DNA of 64,000 nt from the NCBI GenBank assembly GCA_019454045.1, contig SKCR01033663.1:372001-436000 (forward strand). Direction: 5' to 3'. A program made the translations under genes and the position numbers. Shown piece by piece: positions 24,206 to 36,800 of this stretch (position 1 is its first letter; each line of letters opens with the position of its first letter). The notes below the pieces were generated by a model. The model searched no databases. It had not been told where the DNA came from and was given only the letters and a program-made list of their open reading frames with translations. Source of the stretch: Zanthoxylum bungeanum (taxonomy: Eukaryota > Streptophyta > Magnoliopsida > Sapindales > Rutaceae).

Positions 24206-26048
24206 TGTAGGACACATAAATCGGTGACACTGTTCCAGGCTCGTGGCCCGGTCGGGAGTACGGAGTAGCCCGCGGGGGATAAAACTGGAGAATAAAGGAG
24301 TCGCCACCCAGTGTGAACTGGGAAAATGATTTAAGGCCACACTCACACCTCAAACCGTTGGGTTCGGAATGGTCCCTTACTTATGCCACTTGTAATGAAC
24401 GGATTTATGTAATAATATAACCGAGTCTACGCAACATACATACGCAAGAATAACCTACATCTAAGTTCGCATACAACCTATATCTAAGTTTGCATATAAC
24501 CTATATCTAAGTTTGCATGCATAAAAGTAAGTCGAAATAACGACAAGCACACAATCTCATGGACACATTAAATTGATAAATACGGAAACATAAATAAATA
24601 ATCTATTGTCTATACATAAACATTGAAGATATATAATTAAGCTCCTAGTGCGAAAGAAATAACTAAATCATGCATAAAAATAACATAATATTTCTAATAA
24701 ACAATGAATAAACACAAGATTAGATGAAACGAAATATGTGCATTTCTCAAGTGGTACGTGGAATTATATCCAAAGTTCATATCGCACTACCGTCCATTCG
24801 GATTCAGCTACGAAATTTACGTCTGGGTTTCATCCGATATACCACGAGAGATAGCACAAAATCATTCATCACATGGCCACAACATACATAAATCAACAAT
24901 ACGCATGCGAAGAATTACTAATAAATAATAAAAAATGAACGAGAAAAAATAAAAGGGTGCCATCAGGTCTAACCTTTTAAGTCGCCTCTTTGAAGTGCGT
25001 TACATGGCCATCGGAAGGGTTAATGCTCCGCAACTCCTCCGGTTCACTGGTTCACTATTTTCCTTCGTTGCCTCGCTGTTTTGGTTGTTGTTTCCTCTGT
25101 TTTACTGCTGTTTTTGCTATTTTTACTGCTGTTTTTACTGTTTTTAGGGTGCAGTTTTTTTGGTGATTTAGGGACTATTTTAGGGTGCAGTTTTTTGGTG
25201 ATTTAAGGGGCTATTTTTGGTGTGTATTTACGGTATTTTAGAGCTGTTTGGGGATGTTGTTTTGCGGTATTTTGAGGCTGTTTGGGCTGCTATTTTTTGG
25301 TGATGGGGACTGTTTTAGTGACGAGGCTGGTTTGTGGTGATGTTTTCGGTGATGGAAGGCTATGTGATGGACTGTATTTCACGGCAATAGGGAGTCTATT
25401 TTCTTGGCTTTGGGGTGAATGCTCTAAGAGTCTAAGGGCTTGGTTTGGGTGTCTTTTTATAGGAGAGGGTTGAGGTTGTCCTTGTACGGGTAGGGAAAGT
25501 ATCATGCAATTATGGGGGTATCTCTAATTAGTGTGTCATAAGGAAAAATCTATTCACTTTAGGAAGGTAATTTGTGGGATTTGATTTGATTTTATTTAGT
25601 TTAGGCATGTGATTTAATTTAATTAGGAAGGTGATTTATGGGATTTGATTTGATTTTATTTAGTTTAGGAATGAGATTTGATTGGATTTTAACATGTGTT
25701 TAATGTGTTTGAATATTTTTGGAGGGATTTAGTGAGCTTGGGCGTGAATTAGAAGGCTTGTGGGCGTGTGGTTTGCTCTTTTTGGTGGGCTTGGTGTGTG
25801 GCTTGGTGGTGTGTGGGCTTGGGTGTGTTAGTTTGGTGTAGGTTGCGGGGTTTTGGGCCGAGGATAAATTTCAAAACAGAGGTCCAACGAGCGAACCCAA
25901 AGCTAAGCAAACGAATTAAGTCTAACAAGGTATTGATTTCTGACTTTCCCTTTCGACGTCCGTTTCCTGCGACTTCCGTAACTTAAAGGGTAGTGCCTCC
26001 GTACGAGGCTCATCATCGGGAGTTATATGCAAAAATACAGTGACTACA
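24206..26048 (-). repeat. Tat1 5' LTR (1.84 kb)
   Basis: TGTAGGACAC...GACTACA on the + strand. Same layout as 16588-18514, with TATA box at 25454-25463 (minus). The two LTRs differ by many single changes and an indel near 25310, so the insertion is not recent. Confidence 0.9.
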
Positions 26049-26110
26049 GTGGTGTTTCTAAATTATTTATGTCATTATTTGATATCGAATAAATATATTT
26101 AGGTGAAGTA
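26049..26110 (+). repeat. Right target-site duplication of Tat1 and continuation of the Cop2 LTR
   Basis: GTGGT at 26049-26053 is the right duplication. 26054-26110 (gtttctaaattatttatg...ggtgaagta) matches the Cop1 LTR exactly where Cop2 was broken at 16587. The LTR is cut again at 26111 by Ath1, and its final ~110 bases are not seen. Confidence 0.85.
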
Positions 26111-27264
26111 TGACCGGCGTAAACACACACGTATAACGCAAGCGCATGTATCGTTCAAGTAGTATAAAAATATCGATCACACGATGACTTAATTCCTACT
26201 ATTGTTATTAATTGTTGATACTATTTATTTACAAATATCTAATTGAGGAAGAAGTGAAAGATTGCTTGCATGATTTGGTTGATTGTAGATTTGTTAAATA
26301 AATAAAAAAAGATAAAAAGACAAAAGAAAATACTAAGGAAAATAAAAGACTTAAAGATCTATGGTTGTGAATCTTTCTAATATCTTTAAAAAGATGAAGT
26401 GATTATTTTAAGTTTGTGTAATAAATCAGTTTACTAACCTGGAACACGAATTTATGTGAAAGCATATGTCGATGGTCAGACACAAATACCCAGTTTAATC
26501 CAATTGAACCATATGTCTATGTCAACCAAATTATCTGGATTCATTAAGTTTAAGTTCTAATTATGGCTACCCCCGCCCGACAGGTATATGTCTATCCTGT
26601 AAGGAAATCTATTAAAGGGTTATCTATCCTCAAAGAAGATCGTGGGCTATTAAGTCAAAGGTTAGAACCTAAAATCCCTATGTCTAGTTCATTTTAGATT
26701 TACCACATCAATCTTATTGGTTATCAAACAACAAGAAGCATTTAAGACTTAATAAGTAAACCTTTAAATTACTCAAATTATAAAATAACCTCTTATAAAC
26801 CGGTGATATTAGATTTCATCACAACCTAGAAAACTAACTTAGTTATAACACATAATTAGGACTAGTAAAAAGACATAAAAATTACTTTAAAAGTAAATGA
26901 AGAAAAATAAATAAAATGCTAAGGAAAAATGAATTAACTTCTACTATTTACTATTTAGATATCTCCCATAAAATAATATATAATCTTATGATAATTTTAC
27001 CAACCAGCCATATAGGCGGTAACCTGATTAAGTCAAATTAAGATAAACCAGCCATAAAGGCGGAACAATAATTAAACCAACCGACCAGTATGGCGGTATC
27101 CTCATTAAGTCAGGTTTTAAATAGTTTTTATATTATATTTTAGGGAGATTAATCTAAATAGCAATAGTAAAAGAATTACCTTTTTACCTCAGCATGGAAA
27201 AGTTACCTCCGCATAGTAAAATGGTAAAAGTAAAAATAAAATTACTATTAAAAAAAAAGAATTA
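26111..27264 (-). repeat. Ath1: truncated Athila-type LTR
   Basis: Starts TGACCGGCGTAAACACACAC and follows the sequence order of Ath3 and Ath4 LTRs: 'gcatgtatcg', 'ctacccccgcccgaca', and the 'aggcgg' repeats at about 27000-27110. It stops at about 27264 where Tat2 begins, lacking the part that holds the TATA box and outer end in the other copies. Only the left end is preserved, so no target-site duplication can be shown. Confidence 0.75.
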
Positions 27265-27630
27265 CTACGTGAAGGTACCCGTGGGCGAGTATTAGGACCA
27301 CTATGAGGAGAAATGCTACCTTAAAGGGTAGGTGTGTCGGAAAAAAGAGAAAGAAAGAAAAGAGAAAAAGAAAAAGAAAAAAAAAAGAAAAAATTCAAAA
27401 TGAAAAGAAAGGAAGAAAGCCAACCGGTTCGGTTTCGGTTCGGTTCCGGTTCCGAACCGGAACCGTGGCCGGGTCTACGTGAAGGTACCTGTGGGCGAGT
27501 ATTAGGACCACCATGAGGAGAAATGCTACCTTAAAGGGTAGGTGTGTCGGAAAAAAGAGAAAGAAAGAAAAAAGAAAAAGAAAAAGAAAAAATTCAAAAT
27601 GAAAAGAAATGAAGAAAGAGACGAAAGAAA
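27265..27630 (+). repeat. Direct duplication with a polypurine tract and a GC-rich hairpin between copies
   Basis: 'ctacgtgaaggtacc' occurs at 27265 and 27475, each followed by ~130 matching bases ending in a GAAAG-rich purine run. Between the copies, 27421-27476 is unlike its surroundings: GC-rich, with an 11-bp stem (27441-27451 with 27455-27465, 3-base loop CCG) built from GGTTCC/GGAACC. Confidence 0.7.
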
Positions 27631-27956
27631 AAAATAAGAAAAACATATCATGTTGAGTACGAGGAAGTAATCACAGAGTATGATCGAGACATCTCGGTTG
27701 GTTAGACCCATTGATCTAATTCTGCGAGACAAAATCATCGAATTGGCTTACTTAAGGATTAAGCTGCGAAAGAGTCTTGGCACACACACACTAGGAGTCT
27801 AGTTCAGATCATTCATGCAGACGACCGGATTTGGGTGTATTAAATACTTTGAAGGTTCTCTGGTTTCAACACGAAGCATCCGTTGAGGACGAAAAAATGT
27901 TTAAGCCATCAGGATTATCTCGTGAGAGGCAAATACAGCATGTTGATATGCAACAT

Positions 27957-28170
27957 CCACATCAGCATCAGTTTGGGGGCGAGGCCCCACATCAGCATCA
28001 GTTTGGGGGCGAGGCCCACATCAGTATCAATTTGGGGGCGAGGCCCACATCAGTATCAGTTTGGGGGTGAGGCCCTCATCAGCATTAGTTTGGAGGCGAG
28101 GCCCACATCAATATCAGTCTGGGGGCGAGGCCCACATCAGTATCAATTTTGGGGATGAGTCCCAAGGTTG
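27957..28170 (+). repeat. 29-30-bp minisatellite in the Tat2 3' UTR, about 7 units
   Basis: Units of the form CATCAGTATCAGTTTGGGGG + CGAGGCCCA. Steps of 30, 30 and 29 bases around 27972-28060. It shares the seed with arrays in Tat1 and Tat3. Confidence 0.9.
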
Positions 28171-28192
28171 AGGCCCACATATCATCAGAATA

Positions 28193-28600
28193 CCGGGTAT
28201 GGCACTCCGGGTATGGAGACACAACCGCAACACCTCGGGTATGAGGTTTAGCACGCCGGGTATGGCACTCCGGGTATGGAGACACAACCGCGACACCTCG
28301 GGTATAGGATTTAGTACGTCGGGTATGGCACTCCGGGTATGGAGACACAACCGTGACACCTCGGGTATGGGGTTTAGCACGCCGGGTATGGCACTCCGGG
28401 TATGGCACTCTGGGTATGGAGACACAACCGCGACACCTCGGGTATGGGGTTTAGCACGCCGGGTATGGCACTCCGGGTATAGAGACACAACCGTGACGCC
28501 TCGGGTATGGGGTTTAGCACGCCGGGTATGACACTCCACGTATGGAGACATAACCGCAACACCTCGAGTATGGGGTTTAGCATGCCGGGTATGGCACAAC
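28193..28600 (+). repeat. 63-bp minisatellite in the Tat2 3' UTR, about 6 units
   Basis: 'ggagacacaacc' recurs at 28215 and 28278 and onward, 63 bases apart, with an inner sub-repeat CCGGGTATGGCACT. This array is absent from Tat1 and Tat3. Apparent proteins read from both strands here (e.g. 28114-28608, minus) are only translations of the repeat. Confidence 0.9.
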
Positions 28601-28732
28601 AATATCAACTCAGTTCAAAGCAACAGGCAAGTCAAGTGGCAGCTGGCGAGCCAGGTAAGTAAAAATGCATTGCATAACTTTGATAGGATTGTCATTGTCA
28701 CACACTGCACAAGTCCCACCAAAGTGGGGGTG

Positions 28733-30924
28733 ACTGGAGGCACTGTATTTTTGCATATAATCCCGATGATGAGCCTCGTACGGAGGCACTACTCTTTAAG
28801 TTATGGAAGTCGCGGGAAATGGACGTTGGAAGGGAAAAGTCAGAAATTGATATCTTGTTGGAGTAAATTCGTTTTCTTAGTTGCGGGTTCGCTCGGTCGA
28901 CCTCTGTTTTAAAATTCATCCTCAGCCCAAACCCCCGCAAGCCACACACCAAGCCCACACACCACCAAGCCACACACCAAGCCCACCAAAAATAACCAAA
29001 CCTACGCTCAAATGACCTAATTCACGCCCATCACCCTTCCCAAAATAACCAATTCATACATTAAACACATGTTGAAATCAAGCAAAATCACCTTCCGAAT
29101 TGAAAGAATCAAATCAAATCATATAAATCACAATCCTAATCTAATTAAATCACATTCCTAAATTATAAAATCAAATCAAATCCCATAAATTATATTCCTA
29201 ATTAAATTAAATCCCTTTCCTAAACTAAAACATTTACCTTCCTAAATTAAAAAGATAATTTCCTTATGATACACAAATTAAAAGATATCCCCATAATTGC
29301 AATATTTTTTCCCTATCCGTATAAGGATAACCTCCACCCTTGCCTATAAAAAGAAGCACAAACCCAACTCTTTTTTCCCTATAGCTCATTCATCATATGC
29401 ACGGCAAACACAACAAATAATAAACCATATTATCCCACTCGACTCTCTCTCATTCCAACACACATGCACTCAGCTCTCTCTCATTCCAATACACACGCAC
29501 TCAGCTCTATCTCATTAAACAAACAACCCTCACGCACACATTCACTCAACACACAACCCTCACACACCCACAGTCCACTCATCACAGCCTCACGCACACA
29601 CTCACGCCCTCAGCACTTGGCAGCACACATTCCACTCATCATAACCTTAACGCACAAAACAACAACCCTCACCAACCGACCAAACACCTCTCCACGCATC
29701 AACACACATAATAAACTTCACGCCTCTGAAACCCCTATCCTTCATGCATAAAAACACTCCAAAAAATACCCCAGCAATGACCAAAAATTAGCCCCTGAAC
29801 TGCACTCCAAACCACCGAAAACAATGCCTGAACTCTGCCCCTGAAACCACCAAAAACCTGCTCTGAAAAATAGCCTCTTTTCACCTTAAACAGTCTCTAA
29901 AAAACTGCACTTTTAAACCCGCAAACCAGTCCAGAAAAACTGCACATCCACCGCATAAAACAAAGCAAAACAGCAGCCCAAACAGTGAGGCAATGAAGGA
30001 AAACAATGAGCCAGTAATCGGAAAAGTTACGGAGCATCAACCCTTCCGACAAGCGTGTAACACACTTCCAAGAGATGACTTAAGAGGTTAGACCTGAGGG
30101 CACCTTTTTATTTATTCCAGCACTTTCTTTCCGTTAGGTATTACTATTTCTTCGCATGCGTATTATAGTTTCATGTAAGCTGTGGCCATGGGATGAATGA
30201 AATATGTGTTATCTCTTGCGGTATATCTGATGGAAACCCGAACGTAAATTTTGTAGCTGAATCCAAATGGACGGTAATGCGGTCTGCACTCGGGATACAA
30301 TGCCATGTACTGCTTGAGAGATGCACATATTTTGTGTCTTCTGATCTTATGTTTATTTGTTGTTTGTTAGAAATAGCATGTTACTTTTATGCATGATTAG
30401 GTTGTTTAGTATGTTATCTTTTATGAATGATTAGGTTGTTTAGTATTTTATCTTTTATGCATGATTAGGTTGTTTAGTATGTTATCTTTTATGCATGATT
30501 AGGTTGTTTAGTATGTTATTTTTTATGCATGATTAGTTGATTATTTCCCAGCATGATTTAGTCATGCTTAGCGATTTAATGTATGCATGAGATTGTGTGC
30601 TTGCCGTTAGTCCGGCTTACTTTTATACATGCAAACTTAGATATAGGTAGTATGCAAACTTAGATGTAGGTTGTTGTTACGTAGACTCGGTTATATTATT
30701 ACATTAATCCGTTCATTACAAGTGGCATAAGTAAGAGACCATTCCAAACCCAACGGTTTGAGGTCTTCCCTTGCGAGGGGTGAGTGCGACCTTAAATCAT
30801 TTTCCCAGTTCACACTGGGTGGTGACTCCATTTTATTTCTCCGGTTTAGTTCCCCTACGGGCTACTCCGTACTCCCAACCAGGCCGCGAGCCTAGAACAG
30901 CGTCGCCGATTTATGTGTCCTACA
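28733..30924 (+). repeat. Tat2 3' LTR (2.2 kb)
   Basis: Starts TGGAGGCACTG (first bases TGTAGG in other copies, one change) after the polypurine tract CAAAGTGGGGGTGAC, and ends TGTGTCCTACA. TATA box at 29343-29352. Reading frames such as 29297-29518 and 29464-29751 are CA/CT-rich LTR leader sequence without motifs. Confidence 0.85.
30385..30535 (+). repeat. ~35-bp tandem repeat inside the Tat2 LTR, 4-5 units
   Basis: 'tgcatgattaggttgtttag' is repeated about every 35 bases. Tat1 and Tat3 LTRs lack this array at the equivalent place, so it is a private expansion. Confidence 0.85.
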
Positions 30925-30954
30925 ATTATATATAGTCATATATATATGCAACCT

Positions 30955-32580
30955 GAATTAATATTTATACACAAGAGCTTACCTTTATATGGGGTACATC
31001 TACATGAAGTAGAAAACCTCATTTTCGTGCTTCTGTGGGTAAATATACTGCCAGGTGAACCAATACATCAAAAACTATTGGTGAAATATTCGTTCCAATT
31101 GACAAAGAATGAGGACGATTTCTTACTCAAGTTCATTAATCACTTATGTGGTTAAAGTCCTCTGACATAATTTTTTTTAAAAACCACACAAGTCCATAAC
31201 TGAGTCGAATACTTGTGGTGGAAACAAATGCCCATGGGATGAAATGACAGTCATGAATCTTTAACCCAGTTATTGTGTCATCTCTAACACATCTTCCTAT
31301 ATTTGATGCATACTCATCGAGAAATTTTACTGTTTTCAACCACTCACAAAATGACTATCTTTCAGCCGAAGTTAGGACGCAAGAAGTAAGTGGTTTGACA
31401 TAGCCTCTAGAAGTCGATCACAATTGTAGATATTTGTGAATTTTCATATCCTATAAGTCCAAACACGCATTTTCAGTATCTTTTGTATTTCCCATGATAT
31501 TCAACAAGGTGCCAACCAAATTTTCGAATAAGTTTTCTCAATATGCATAACATCTAAATTATATCGTAAACTCCCCCAATACTCTAGCTCGAAGAAAATT
31601 CTCATTCTCGTCCAATACAACTCTTCAGGTCGAAGTCTGCGATGGAAATATTTATTTTTATGATGCTTCCCAGGCATGGTATTTGTGAGTCTTTGATGTT
31701 GGTAAAGTATGTCAAATCCAGATAAATTATTGGGCATGCTTATAGGTTCTGGAAGACCGTTAAATAATTTACTTCTCCTGCATGGATGACTAAGATCTCA
31801 GAATCTTTCGTGGCCTGTATATCCAATCTTTTTCTGCAAATGTTGAGAAGATGTATCACCCACACGCACTAGAAATGCCATGTAACCATTAGTACTCCAC
31901 CCAGATAGAGAACCATAAGCTAGAAAGTCGTTAATAGTTCACAGTAATGATGCGTGCATTTGGAAATACTGCTCAGTAACTGCATCATAAGTTGTTACAC
32001 TGATATTTCATAATTTATATAACTCTTCAATCAATGGCTTCAAGTAAACATCAATATCTTTACCGGGGGAACGTGGACCAGGTATAAGTAATAACAGGAA
32101 TATGAAAAGGTCTTTCATGTACTTTCACAATGGTAAGTTATAAGGTAAAATTACCACATGTCACATGCTATAAGAGTTACACATAATTCCAATAGGATTA
32201 AAACCATCAGATGTGAGGCCTAACCTGACATTATGAGGGTCCTCGGTGAAACGCGAGTACATATCATCAAAGTGTTTCCACTCAATTGCATTAGTAGGGT
32301 GTCTAAGAACGCTCTCATCACCAACTCTCTTATCATGATGCTATCTCATGTCAGATGAGCTGCGACATGATATAAACAATTTGTGTAGTCTAGATGTCAA
32401 TGGAAAATAATACAACACCTTTTATGGTACCTTCTTCCCAGTACCACAGATCTTATACTGATTTTCTCCACATATTGGACAATTCTCAAGGAATTCATAC
32501 TCTGCATGAAATAATACATAATCATACTTACAGATGACACACTCACACAATGATTCTTTACTCTGAAGTACAAGAGTGTG
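30955..32580 (-). pseudogene. CACTA (En/Spm) transposase pseudogene, tnp2-type (Transposase_21)
   Basis: Tnp2 is the transposase of CACTA DNA transposons. Read right to left on the minus strand the conserved blocks come in family order: a cysteine pair CPICGENQYK (about 32465-32495), DPHNVRLGLTSDGFNPIG (about 32185-32235), IPGPRSPGKDIDVYLKPL (about 32045-32090), NLDVMHIEK (about 31540-31566), GLKIHDCHF (about 31238-31265) and a final MYPI (about 30985-31000). Frames change several times and there are many stops, so no protein can be made. Neither the CACTA terminal repeats nor a 3-bp target duplication was seen, so this is an internal fragment. It is the only DNA-transposon relic I recognise here. 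Confidence 0.85.
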
Positions 32581-33220
32581 GAAGTAATAAAATAACCCGA
32601 TGAGTCTGGTGTCGATCCACAAGGAATAAATTTAATAGGATAAAATAAAAATTCAACTAATCAAATATAAATAATCAAATAAAATACTGGGGTTTGGGGA
32701 TCTACTCTTGATATTTCAAATATAAAATAATTTTTATTTTTTATAAATTATAAATTATAATTATTTCTCAATCAATTTATTTCATGATTATCAGATATTA
32801 ATTATGTCAACAAATATAATCCGTCATATCGATAATTAGTCATGCCAAGGTACTAAATATACCAAAACATGTAGAACACTATTCTCTATAACTAATCCAT
32901 ATTTTTAATAATCCACTCTCTCATATTTATGGGATTCAAGTATTATATGTATCAATCGAGAACTGTTTACAACTAGTCAAGAGTCCTCAATAAATTGGAA
33001 AGAGTACGAATTTATCTGAGAAATAATCACAATTTATAAAATAAAATATAAATAAAAATCACATATAATTCCATACCACGAGATTCATTATTTACTCTAA
33101 CATGATACAAATTAGTAAAACAATACAAATAAAAACACTCATAATTTTTTTAATAAAAGAAAAATAAATTACAAAAAATATACAGATAATAGCTAAAATA
33201 GTATATTAGATATATTAAAT
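32580..33220 (-). repeat. Ath2: degenerate Athila-like LTR fragment
   Basis: Contains 'gtgtcgatccacaagga' (compare 'tatcgatcccacgagga' in Ath4) and 'ggggtttggggatctac...gatatttcaaat', matching the order and wording of the Ath3 LTR at 39976-40010. No clear ends. Very AT-rich with no coding content. Confidence 0.5.
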
Positions 33221-33229
33221 GAAATTGGA

Positions 33230-33840
33230 TTTCAATGCAGAATTAAAATTGGATTTTAATTCGTTCGAACGAATTAATTTGGAATTAATTCGCGAGCGAC
33301 TTTCATAATAATTTTACGAGGTATTATTATTTAATTAAATTGGATTTAATTACGTCACAACGGAAAATTCATTTAGTCGGATTAAACGAACCCGAGCCCA
33401 AAGTGTGTTGTGTAAGCCAACTAGATTTGGAATTAAATGGGTGGGACCCATGACTTACATCAAAAATCACTATTTGTGATGTAAGTGGTTGGCATTTATA
33501 AAAGACATCTTTTATCACACATCATACTTGACTTTTGAAATGTTTTGAACTATTCATCTTCTCTCTCTTCTAGCAAATGCCGAGCACTCTCTCTACCAAA
33601 TAGAAAATTTTGTTGCAAAATTTCTAGGAAGCTAGCACTTCAAGGAGTCTATTTAGGTGATAGGGAAACTCACCCAAGTGTTGGAAACAATCTACAAAGC
33701 TTGGAGCTTCAACAAATAAAAAGGAATTTTTGAAATCCAACATCCGATCATTGTAAGTTTTTTTTGCTAACTTCTTTAATATTCACACACAAATCATCTT
33801 AGAGATCTTGTGGCATGTGTATGACACTAACACAAACTAT
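33230..33840 (+). mobile_element. Copia LTR/leader segment upstream of Cop3
   Basis: A TATA box (TTTATAAAAG, 33495-33504) is followed about 250 bases later by ATTGTAAGT (about 33751-33760), a likely splice donor; the stretch between them resembles window positions 60-390. It does not resemble the end of the LTR at 37151-46012, so it may not be Cop3's own LTR. The frame 33545-33733 lies in this leader and shows no motif. Confidence 0.45.
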
Positions 33841-33849
33841 TCAAAGACC

Positions 33850-36800
33850 TTTAGAAAGTCGAAGAAAATCAAAATGTGAAAAAAGAAGATATCAAAGATA
33901 AACTCCAAGAAGCACAAAGCTGCAAGACTGCATGTAGCTCGTGATGCATGTCTACACTATAAGAAGTCCAGACATTCGAAGAAAGATTATCCAGAGCTGA
34001 AAGGAAAGGCATGACCCTCAGGAACGCTTTGTATTTTTCCATTTATTGACATCTCATTAGCCTTAGATGTAAATAGTGGATGTGTGTTAGACATTTCAGT
34101 CTCATTCATAATTGAAACTCCATGCAAGTCATGAAGGTTAAAAAAAGGCTGAACAAATGGGAAATCCAACTTAGAGTTGGGAATGGCGAGACATTGGATT
34201 TCAATGCCATATGAACGGTTGTTCTAGATCTCCTTAATGGATATATATTATTTTTACATGACTGTTATTATGTATCATCTCTTATCAGACAGATAATATC
34301 ATTACCGATATTGGATAAAGAGGGATATAAAATAAATATTAAAAATTGTGGTTTATGTTTATATGATAAAGATAACTATTTGATATGTGAATGTTCTTTA
34401 TCTAACGGTCACTATGTTTTGGAAACATATCGAGTTGTCTTTAATGTAGAGGAAAATACAAGTAAAAGATCTAAATTACATAATACTAAATTATGACATA
34501 TGAGATAGAGACACATAGGTGTCAGACGTCTATCAAAATGGATTACGAATAGTTTGATTGAAGATCTCATCTTAGATCCTTATCCGATTTATGAGTCATG
34601 TATCCAAAGGAAAATGACAAATGCCTCATTTCTTGGTGTTGGACACTGTGCTAAAGATTTATTGGAACTAGTACACAGTGTTGTGTGTGTTCCATTAAAT
34701 CATGCCGCTCATGATGGTTCAACATACTTCATGAATTTCACAAAAGATAAGTCAAAATATGGATATGTCTTTTTGATGAGACATAAATCGAAAATATTTA
34801 AAAAGTTTAAAATATTTTGAAATGAAGTAGAAACACAAACCGGGAAATTCATCAAGTGCCTTCGATCAAATCGATATGGTGAATTCATGAGCGATGAATT
34901 CAGAAGTTATTTAAGGGAGAATGAGATTCTCGCCCAATATAGCCAACCAAGAATTCCTCAACATAATGGTGTGTTTGAACAGAGAAATCATACTTTATTA
35001 GATATGGTGCGATCCATGATGAGCTATGCAGATCTTCTATATCACCTTCGGCATTATGCTTTACTTATTGTTGCCCACATACTTAAGAGAGTTCCATCAA
35101 AAGCTGTTTCTACGATCTCATATAAGATATGGTTCGGTAGAAATCCAAGTCTTAGATATTTAAAGATTTGGGGTTGTCCTGTATATGTTAGAGTTGCGCA
35201 GCGGGATAAATTATCCCCTAGGGAGTATAAATATAGGCTCATTGGACATCTTGAAATTTATTTGGGATATCAATTCTACGATTCTGAGCAACAAAATATA
35301 TTTGTTGTTCGTTTTGCCACTTTTCTTGAAAAGGAATTTTTGAGAGAAAGTGGAAATTGTAGAAAGATTGAACTCGATGAGTTTGATCTCAACATTAAAA
35401 AACATGAGATGGAACCTGAGATAGAACCAGAACTCCAATTAATTGAAGCATCTATAACACAGGTTCTACGTAAGTCGAATAGAATATCAAAGCCTCATAA
35501 GAGATAGTTTTTAACGTCTGATACGAGCCTTGATGTTCTCCTCTTGGAGGAAACGGATCCGACTTCGTATAAAAAGGTGATATTGGATATCGATTAGGGA
35601 AAATGGCAAGAAGCCATGAAATTCGAAATGGATTCTATGCATGACAATCAAATCTGAGACTTAGTTGAACTTCCTGAATGAGTTAAACCTATTGGTTGTA
35701 AATGGGTTTATAAAAGGAAGCGAGGGCCCGATGGAAAGGTGGAAACCTTTAAGGCCTGACTGGTAGCGAAATGTTACACTCAACATCCTGGGATTGACTA
35801 TGAGGAAACCTTTTCACCAGTAGCCATGCTAAAATTCATTGGGATTCTTTTAGCCATTGTTGCATATCATCACTATGAGATATGAAAGATGGATGTGAAA
35901 ATGACTTTCCTAAATGGATTCCTCGATAAGGATATATATATAGAACAACCAGAGGGTTTCGTATCCGGTGAGATTTCAAACTTGGTTTGTAAGCTCCAAA
36001 AGTCTATTTACGGATTTAAACAGGCATCCCAAAGCTGGGATAGTAGTTTTGATGAGTTAATTAGATTATCTGGATTCATCAAGAACGAGGAAGAACCGTG
36101 TGTTTATAAGAAAGTTAGTAGGAGCATGATAATATTCTTTGTTTTGTATGTAGATCATATCCTTATCATTGGGAATGATATATGATTAATGCAAAGTGTA
36201 AAAGCCTATATTTGCAAGAACTTCTCCATGAAAGACATGGGTGAAGCTTCCTATATACTGGGTATAAGGCTCTACTAGGATAGTGTTAGGAAGCTTATAG
36301 GGTTTTCGCAATCCACGTACATAGATAAAAAATTATAAAGGTATGGTTTTACCAAATGCAAGGTAGTAAATGTACATTTCCGATACAACATACATTTTTC
36401 GAAGAAAATGAAACCTCAGTCTGAGGAAGAGAGAGTTAGAATGTCTAACTTTTGATATGCTTCTTGTATTGGAAGAATTATGTATGTTATGCTATGTACA
36501 AGACATGCCATCAGTTCTGGCGTCAGTCTGACTAGCCGATATCAATCTGATCCGAGTAATGATCATTGGACAGCCGTGAGTCATATCCTGAAATATCTTA
36601 AGGGTACTATGGACAAGTCTCTCATATATGGAGAAGATGATCTATAAGTTAAGGGTTATACAAACTCCGACTTCCAAGGAGATCTAGATGATAGAAAGCC
36701 AACAGCCGGATACATATTTATCCTTAACGGTGGTGAAGTTAGTTGGCGATATTCAAAGCAAGGCTCAATAGCTGATTCCACCACTGAGGGGGAATTTATA

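Larger units (their letters stand above)
16588..26048 (-). mobile_element. Tat1: Ty3/Gypsy Tat-lineage retrotransposon, complete ends, internally deleted
   Basis: Two LTRs (16588-18514 and 24206-26048) flank a 5.7-kb internal region read on the minus strand, with a PBS at the right LTR and a polypurine tract at the left LTR. The order on the minus strand is leader, gag, linker, archaeal-type RNase H remnant, integrase, then a 3' UTR with minisatellites. Compared with Tat3 it lacks the gag core, the whole protease, and the reverse transcriptase plus first RNase H, about 3.4 kb in three deletions. It could only have moved with proteins supplied by another copy if the deletions predate insertion; that order is not known. 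Confidence 0.9.
27265..30924 (+). mobile_element. Tat2: 3' part of a Tat-lineage element
   Basis: Plus-strand 3' UTR, polypurine tract and 3' LTR of the same family as Tat1 and Tat3; no gag-pol is present. The 5' truncation lies at the joint with Ath1. 27490-27800 matches Tat1 19360-19620 in reverse complement. Confidence 0.8.

Noticed and set aside
28085..28608. Long frames on both strands (107, 110 and 164 codons) with periodic peptides
   Set aside because: They are translations of the 63-bp minisatellite, whose length is a multiple of three, so frames stay open without selection.
29297..29751. Two overlapping Ser/His/Thr-rich frames in the Tat2 LTR
   Set aside because: CA- and CT-rich leader after the TATA box; frames are not open in the other Tat LTRs.
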